Assembly: GCA_015060705.1 (NCBI GenBank)
Contig: SUXY01000004.1
Span: 1 to 64,000, forward strand
Length of the DNA stretch: 64,000 nt
DNA from: Bacteroides sp.
Lineage (GTDB): Bacteria; Bacteroidota; Bacteroidia; Bacteroidales; Bacteroidaceae
Direction of reading: 5' to 3'
This document shows positions 60,193 through 64,000 of the stretch, piece by piece; the first letter of the stretch is position 1; each line of letters begins with the position of its first letter. A program made the translations under genes and the position numbers. The notes under the pieces are model-generated. The model searched no databases. It was not told where the DNA came from and was given only the letters and a program-made list of their open reading frames with translations.

Positions 60193-60414
60193 ATGATTCA
60201 CATCGGAAAACTAATCAAGCAAAAATTGGAGGAAGCTGGGAAAAACGAAAGTTGGCTAGCAGAGCAATTGGAATGTTTCCCCACCGATATTCACAAGATA
60301 GTGGATAGAGCCTCTATTGATACGGATACATTGTTACGTATATCATCCATTCTGAAGCATAACTTCTTCTTAGAATACTCCCAAGAGCTTTTACGACATA
60401 AAACAAAATCATGA
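60193..60414 (+). CDS. Small XRE-like helix-turn-helix protein
   Basis: A 73-residue protein. HIGKLIKQKLEEAGKNESWLAEQLECFPTDIHKIVDRASIDTDTLLRISSIL is a compact XRE/Cro-like five-helix domain, with WLAEQLECFPTDIHKI as the likely recognition helix-turn-helix. It is clearly a paralogue of the 82-residue protein at 60981. Such short proteins are frequent in Bacteroides; targets are unknown. Divergent from DUF3109 and probably able to bind the palindrome or direct repeats between them. Confidence 0.82.
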   Translation: MIHIGKLIKQKLEEAGKNESWLAEQLECFPTDIHKIVDRASIDTDTLLRISSILKHNFFLEYSQELLRHKTKS

Positions 60415-60429
60415 AACCACTTATGCTAT

Positions 60430-60458
60430 AAAAAAGCATATTACACATGCGCTTTTTT
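60430..60458 (+). terminator. Terminator after the first XRE gene
   Basis: AAAAAAGC (60430-60437) pairs with GCTTTTTT (60451-60458); GCAT/ATGC offers an alternative inner pairing. Located 16 bases after the stop codon. Confidence 0.6.
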
Positions 60459-60470
60459 ATTTTACTTTTT

Positions 60471-60501
60471 CTTGTAAATTCAACAATTATTCGCATCTTT
60501 G
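60471..60501 (+). promoter_or_regulatory. Promoter of the ArsR-family gene
   Basis: CTTG (60471-60474), a 19-base spacer and CATCTTTG (60494-60501), one mismatch from each consensus box, 19 bases before the ATG. Confidence 0.55.
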
Positions 60502-60520
60502 CAGAAGAGAATATAAATAA

Positions 60521-60868
60521 ATGAAGACTTACAGCTTAGAAACAATCAACCAAGAGCAATTGGCCCGTTTCGCTAAGGCTTTAGGTCACCCCACCCGAAT
60601 AGCGATCCTTCAATTCTTGATCAAACAAAAGGAATGTTATTTCGGAAGAATCTGGGAAGAGCTACCTATCGCCAAAGCAACCGTCTCCCAACACCTGAAA
60701 GAATTGAAGGATGCAGGGATTATCTGTGGAGAAATTGATGGGCCAAGAGTGAAATACTGCATCAACAAAAACAACTGGAAAGTGATGCGTATGCTATTCA
60801 ATGATTTCGTCGGTCAATGCGTCTGCAGAACAGGATGCTGCTGTGACGAAAAAGACGATGAAGATTGA
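60521..60868 (+). CDS. ArsR-family winged-helix regulator with cysteine-rich tail
   Basis: A 115-residue ArsR/SmtB-type repressor. [55 protein letters not shown] is the winged helix, with [10 protein letters not shown] as recognition helix. No CxC occurs in helix alpha-3. Instead there are single cysteines in the body (KECYF, IICGE, KYCIN) and a tail reading [16 protein letters not shown] with five cysteines and acids, a likely metal or thiol sensor site. No metal-resistance gene is adjacent; target genes may be elsewhere. Confidence 0.9.
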   Translation: MKTYSLETINQEQLARFAKALGHPTRIAILQFLIKQKECYFGRIWEELPIAKATVSQHLKELKDAGIICGEIDGPRVKYCINKNNWKVMRMLFNDFVGQCVCRTGCCCDEKDDED

Positions 60869-60891
60869 AAATATATTTTTTGCGACATTTG

Positions 60892-60964
60892 TTCGCTGTT
60901 TGGCGAAAAGCTATTAATACATTCGCCATATTTTTTTGAAACTATTGTTTGCCTTTTGGCAAAC
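60892..60964. promoter_or_regulatory. Two operator-like palindromes before the second XRE gene
   Basis: TTCGC-TGTTTG-GCGAA (60892-60907) and GTTTGCC-TTTT-GGCAAAC (60947-60964, perfect 7-bp arms, ending 16 bases before the ATG). TTCGCC recurs alone at 60932-60937. The second could also act as a hairpin, but with no T run it looks more like a binding site. Confidence 0.55.
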
Positions 60965-60980
60965 AACAAAATAAGAACTT

Positions 60981-61229
60981 ATGCATATAGGGAAACTCAT
61001 CAAGGAAAAAGTAAAGGAAAAAAACAAGACCAGTGTTTGGCTCGCCCAACAAATGTCTTATAGTCGTACAAACATCTACAAGTTGTACGACAAGAAATCC
61101 ATCGATACGGATGTCCTGTTCCGAATCTCGGCCATCCTCGACTTCGATTTTTTCTCCCTATATTCGGAACATATGCTAAAAGGGGATTGTCCCATGGGAC
61201 AAGAACGTAAGGGGATTGTCCCTGATTAG
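60981..61229 (+). CDS. Small XRE-like helix-turn-helix protein, paralogue
   Basis: An 82-residue protein. MHIGKLIKEKVKEKNKTSVWLAQQMSYSRTNIYKLYDKKSIDTDVLFRISAILDFDFFSLYSEHM matches the 73-residue XRE protein at 60193 helix by helix. After LYSEHM the last 16 residues (KGDCPMGQERKGIVPD) are encoded by a duplicated GGGGATTGTCCC word and the start of a hairpin, and the stop codon lies in the hairpin. The tail therefore looks like a later extension caused by repeat insertion. Confidence 0.8.
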   Translation: MHIGKLIKEKVKEKNKTSVWLAQQMSYSRTNIYKLYDKKSIDTDVLFRISAILDFDFFSLYSEHMLKGDCPMGQERKGIVPD

Positions 61230-61256
61230 TTTGCATGCAAACCAATCAGGGACAAT
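61187..61256. repeat. TTGTCCC palindrome and long hairpin, copy A
   Basis: TTGTCCCATGGGACAA (61187-61202) is a perfect 16-bp palindrome. It is followed by a hairpin with stem ATTGTCCCTGATT (61215-61227) and AATCAGGGACAAT (61244-61256), whose loop GTTTGCATGCAAAC (61229-61242) is itself palindromic, then TTTTATTT. It can end the XRE transcript. Confidence 0.85.
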
Positions 61257-61398
61257 TTTATTTCCTTATGGTCCCTTCTCAAGCTTTCTTTGCAGATAGA
61301 ATATGTGGTATAAGGTAAGTATGAATTAGGAACCTAAGGCTGAAACCATACCATCCTAAAGTCGAAACGAAACGTTCATAATGTTTCATAGCGCCCAA

Positions 61399-61440
61399 AG
61401 TGTCCCTGATTTGTTTGCATGTAAACAAATCAGGGACACT
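61399..61440. repeat. Long hairpin, copy B
   Basis: An 18-bp perfect stem (61399-61416 with 61423-61440) around GCATGT, sharing GTCCCTGATT, GTTTGCATG and AATCAGGGAC with copy A 160 bases away. No T run follows. Between the copies (61257-61398) I see no gene; CCTAAGGCTGAAAC and CCTAAAGTCGAAAC form a short diverged direct repeat near 61333 and 61355. Confidence 0.85.
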
Positions 61441-61524
61441 GTATTGTACATATTCTTCCTTTTGTTGCTTTTCTTTGTAGCCTAAACTACATACATGAAG
61501 AAATAAGAATAAAAATTATAGCAT

Positions 61525-61911
61525 ATGGAAGCAACAAAAAGAAGTTATTTGAAGCCGGAGGTAGAACGGTTTGAAATGAAGACTCAGGAGTTTATTGCGG
61601 GATCAAAAGTGGAGGTTGAGATTATTGTCCCACCAACTGAAGTTGAAGGTCTTCTAGAAAGTAAATGTACAGACAACGGAACAGCATTTAATCAACTAGT
61701 TGCTAATCTTGAGCCTAATGAATCTAACGGTTCATGCGGTTATTTTGGCGCTATGCATGTAACTGATGGCAGTAGCTGCGGGCTTTGGGTAAAAATGAGA
61801 GATAAAGGTCTAATGCTTAGCACAAGCAATGGTAATCCTAGTAAAGTATACATATGCAGATTACCTGACCAAAATGGGAATAGAGTATATAAAGCAAGAA
61901 TCGTTGAATAA
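61525..61911 (+). CDS. Unrecognised 128-residue protein with leader-like N-terminus
   Basis: I do not recognise a family for the whole protein. The first 27 residues (KRSYLKPEVERFEMKT, then QEFIAGS) follow the pattern of many short Bacteroidales ORFs: Y-x-x-P, an acidic amphipathic stretch, then a small-residue AGS/ASS site. That resembles a peptide leader rather than a signal peptide, for there is no hydrophobic core. The remaining 100 residues contain four cysteines (48, 71, 85, 111), are rich in Gly, Ser and Asn, and end with a basic-aromatic strand (VYKARIVE). No maturation enzyme or transporter gene is adjacent. It has its own hairpin terminator. Confidence 0.6.
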   Translation: MEATKRSYLKPEVERFEMKTQEFIAGSKVEVEIIVPPTEVEGLLESKCTDNGTAFNQLVANLEPNESNGSCGYFGAMHVTDGSSCGLWVKMRDKGLMLSTSNGNPSKVYICRLPDQNGNRVYKARIVE

Positions 61912-61951
61912 AAATAAAGAATTTATTTTCTCAATTATTTCAATATCAACA

Positions 61952-61991
61952 AGCAGGGAGCAAAGCGTGAGTTTTCCTCCCTGCTGCTTTT
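61952..61991 (+). terminator. Terminator of the 128-residue gene
   Basis: AGCAGGGAG (61952-61960) pairs with CTCCCTGCT (61977-61985), followed by GCTTTTA, 41 bases after the stop codon. Confidence 0.7.
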
Positions 61992-62057
61992 ATGATGGAA
62001 GTCCAACAAACAAGAGACTAAATGATTCCCCGATTTCCCCGAAATTCATCACAAAAA

Positions 62058-62081
62058 AAGCGGCTCCACAAGGAGCCGCTT
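62058..62081 (-). terminator. gpmI terminator
   Basis: AAGCGGCTCC (62058-62067) pairs perfectly with GGAGCCGCTT (62072-62081), with a T run after it on the minus strand, 24 bases beyond the gpmI stop. Confidence 0.88.
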
Positions 62082-62104
62082 CCGCTATGACTGATTCAAA
62101 AAGA

Positions 62105-63622
62105 TTACTTAATCAAATCCTTACCATCCATTTCTGCCGGTTGTGGCAAGCCGAGGATGTGGAGGATAGACGGAGCAACGTCTGCCAATACACCATTTTC
62201 CACCTTGGCATCCTTATTCGCAGTAACGTATACAAACGGAACCGGATTCAATGAGTGAGCTGTATTTACAGAACCGTCCTGATTCAAAGCATTGTCCGCA
62301 TTACCGTGGTCGGCAATGATGATTACTTCGTAATCGTTGGCCTTGGCAGCTTCTACGGTATCCTTCACACATTCGTCGATGGCAACCACTGCCTTTTCGA
62401 TAGCCGGATAGATACCTGTATGACCTACCATGTCACCATTCGCATAATTCACCACGATGAAATCGTACTTCTGAGTACCGATGGCTTCTACCAACTTATC
62501 CTTTACTTCATAAGCACTCATTTCCGGCTTCAAGTCGTAAGTAGCTACCTTTGGAGAAGGAACGAGAATACGATCTTCGTTATCGTACGGAGTTTCACGA
62601 CCACCGTTGAAGAAGAAGGTTACGTGTGCATACTTTTCTGTTTCAGCGATGTGAAGCTGAGTCTTGCCATTGGCTGCAAGGTATTCGCCCAATGTATTCT
62701 GAACGTTTTCCTTGTCGAAGAGAATGTGTACACCAGTGAACGATGCATCGTACGGAGTCATGCAATAGTATTGCAAATCCTTGATGGTATGCATACCTTG
62801 TTCCGGCATATCCTGTTGAGTCAATACAATAGTCAATTCCTTTGCACGGTCGTTACGGTAGTTGAAGAAGATTACCACGTCACCTTCCTTGATGGTACCG
62901 TCAACGGTTGCATTGTGGATTGGCTTGATGAATTCGTCGGTTACACCTTCATCGTAAGATTCCTGCATTGCCTGAACCATGTCAGTAGCATCCTTACCCT
63001 TGCCTTCTACCAACAAGTCGTATGCTTCCTTCACACGTTCCCAACGCTTGTCACGGTCCATCGCATAGAAACGGCCCACGATAGAAGCGATTGTACCGGC
63101 GCTCTGTGCACAATGAGCCGTCAATTGTTCGATGAAGCCCTTACCGCTCTTCGGGTCAGTATCACGACCGTCCATGAAACAGTGGATGAAGGTACGTTCG
63201 CCAACACCATATTCCTTAGCGATATCGCAAAGCTTGAACAAGTGGTCGAAAGAACTGTGTACACCACCATTGGATGTCAAACCCATGAAGTGAACGTTCT
63301 TGCCGTTTTCCTTGGCATAGCTGAAAGCCGATACCACTTCCTTGTTCTTCAAGATGCTGTTGTCCGCACAAGCACGGTTGATCTTTACCAAGTCCTGATA
63401 GACGATGCGACCTGCACCGATGTTCAAGTGACCTACTTCCGAGTTACCCATCTGACCGTCAGGCAAACCTACGTTTTCACCGCTTGCCTGCAACTGAGAA
63501 TGCGGATAGTTGGCCAACAAACTGTCCCAATACGGAGTTGGGGTATTGAAAATCACGTCTTCCTTACCTTGAGTGCCGATTCCCCAGCCATCAAGAATCA
63601 TTAAAAGGGCTTTCTTGCTCAT
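62105..63622 (-). CDS. gpmI: 2,3-bisphosphoglycerate-independent phosphoglycerate mutase
   Basis: A 505-residue alkaline-phosphatase-superfamily enzyme. Motifs: [10 protein letters not shown] (metal Asp), [14 protein letters not shown] (catalytic Ser phosphorylated in the cycle), [11 protein letters not shown], and the C-terminal [12 protein letters not shown] and [10 protein letters not shown] that hold the two manganese ions. It interconverts 3- and 2-phosphoglycerate in glycolysis and gluconeogenesis, here the route for glucose from starch. Monocistronic with its own terminator. Confidence 0.97.
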   Translation of the reverse strand: MSKKALLMILDGWGIGTQGKEDVIFNTPTPYWDSLLANYPHSQLQASGENVGLPDGQMGNSEVGHLNIGAGRIVYQDLVKINRACADNSILKNKEVVSAFSYAKENGKNVHFMGLTSNGGVHSSFDHLFKLCDIAKEYGVGERTFIHCFMDGRDTDPKSGKGFIEQLTAHCAQSAGTIASIVGRFYAMDRDKRWERVKEAYDLLVEGKGKDATDMVQAMQESYDEGVTDEFIKPIHNATVDGTIKEGDVVIFFNYRNDRAKELTIVLTQQDMPEQGMHTIKDLQYYCMTPYDASFTGVHILFDKENVQNTLGEYLAANGKTQLHIAETEKYAHVTFFFNGGRETPYDNEDRILVPSPKVATYDLKPEMSAYEVKDKLVEAIGTQKYDFIVVNYANGDMVGHTGIYPAIEKAVVAIDECVKDTVEAAKANDYEVIIIADHGNADNALNQDGSVNTAHSLNPVPFVYVTANKDAKVENGVLADVAPSILHILGLPQPAEMDGKDLIK

Positions 63623-63667
63623 AGTGTTATTTCATTTATAAAGTTCGATTATTCATATCTTTATCGG

Positions 63668-63675
63668 CAAAGGTA
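63668..63675 (-). promoter_or_regulatory. -7 box of the gpmI promoter
   Basis: On the minus strand TACCTTTG fits TAnnTTTG, 45 bases before the gpmI start. No clear -33. The remainder of 63676-63838 holds nothing else recognised. Confidence 0.55.
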
Positions 63676-63838
63676 CAAAAAAGCCCCTACTTACCGCATA
63701 AGTTTCCATTTTTTTAATGGATTCCATCCTACTTCTACCACAAAACGAGGTGTTTTTTTGCATTTCCAAAAGAATTATCGTTAATTTGTAGATGCAAAAT
63801 AAGAAATTATTGTTTAACCTTTTAATGAATACAACTAC

Positions 63839-64000
63839 ATGGGAGCATTCATTAATCCTTTTACCGATTGGGGATTCAAATACATATTCGGTAGAGAGGA
63901 GTCAAAAGACGTCCTCATAGAGTTTTTGAATGATTTGCTGCAAGGCGAACGAGTGATAACCGATGTCCGTTACATGAATAATGAGCGGATACCCGAACAA
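63839..64000 (+). CDS. Rpn/PD-(D/E)XK nuclease family transposase (5' part only)
   Basis: Fifty-four codons from ATG at 63839 to the window edge. MGAFINPFTDWGFKYIFGREESKDVLIEFLNDLL is the typical beginning of the Bacteroidetes PF12784-type Rpn family (PD-(D/E)XK, related to YhgA-like transposases). Catalytic residues lie beyond the edge. Such genes are multi-copy and probably promote recombination. An upstream ATG at 63825 is out of frame. Confidence 0.85.
   Translation, partial: MGAFINPFTDWGFKYIFGREESKDVLIEFLNDLLQGERVITDVRYMNNERIPEQ

Noticed and set aside
61187-61440. Insertion sequence ends
   Set aside because: The two hairpins are palindromes rather than terminal inverted repeats, and no transposase is encoded between them.
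62255-63604. Plus-strand open frame of 449 codons over gpmI
   Set aside because: Antisense to an intact gpmI with all catalytic motifs; the translation resembles no protein type.

Overview
The window looks like a chromosome segment of a Bacteroidales bacterium, most likely Bacteroides or Phocaeicola; the species cannot be fixed from sequence alone. The grounds are several SusC/SusD outer-membrane pairs, a starch-utilisation (sus) locus with a SusR-type regulator, glycine-lipid acyltransferases, weak ribosome binding sites and promoters of the Bacteroidetes sigma type (TAnnTTTG at -7).

Layout. 1-2093: a SusC-like receptor cut by the window edge. 2281-6792, minus strand: an EnvC-like LytM protein, a DUF4292 lipoprotein, a TPR lipoprotein and dUTPase. 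6911-8242: dGTPase, divergent from dut. 8294-10119, minus: glsB and glsA for glycine lipids. 10437-26535, plus: an essentially complete division and cell-wall cluster in the order mraZ, rsmH, ftsL-like, ftsI, murE, mraY, murD, ftsW, murG, murC, ftsQ, ftsA, ftsZ, yqeY. 26536-29281: a scarred accessory patch with nested inverted repeats, a BlaI/MecI C-terminal remnant, an AAA/PD-(D/E)XK family gene and lipoprotein debris. 29282-32790: recO, tRNA-Asp, tRNA-Glu, rpsT, gyrB.

33095-53388 is a full starch system: a DPE2-like malQ, an inner-membrane sugar transporter, susR (minus), susA, susB, susC, susD, susE, susF, and a BACON-containing GH13 lipoprotein where susG normally lies. SusC-F and the surface GH13 enzyme would bind, cut and import starch; SusA and SusB would finish hydrolysis in the periplasm; the MFS carrier and MalQ would take maltose or malto-oligosaccharides into the cytoplasm; SusR would sense maltose. 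Facing this cluster on the minus strand is a second SusC/SusD pair resembling the first, behind a porin and a cysteine-rich DUF3109 gene (53441-60123).

60136-61911 holds small regulators (XRE, ArsR, XRE) among strong palindromes, then an unrecognised 128-residue protein with a leader-like N-terminus. gpmI (minus) and the beginning of a Rpn/PD-(D/E)XK transposase-family gene close the window. I saw no CRISPR array, rRNA or complete insertion sequence.
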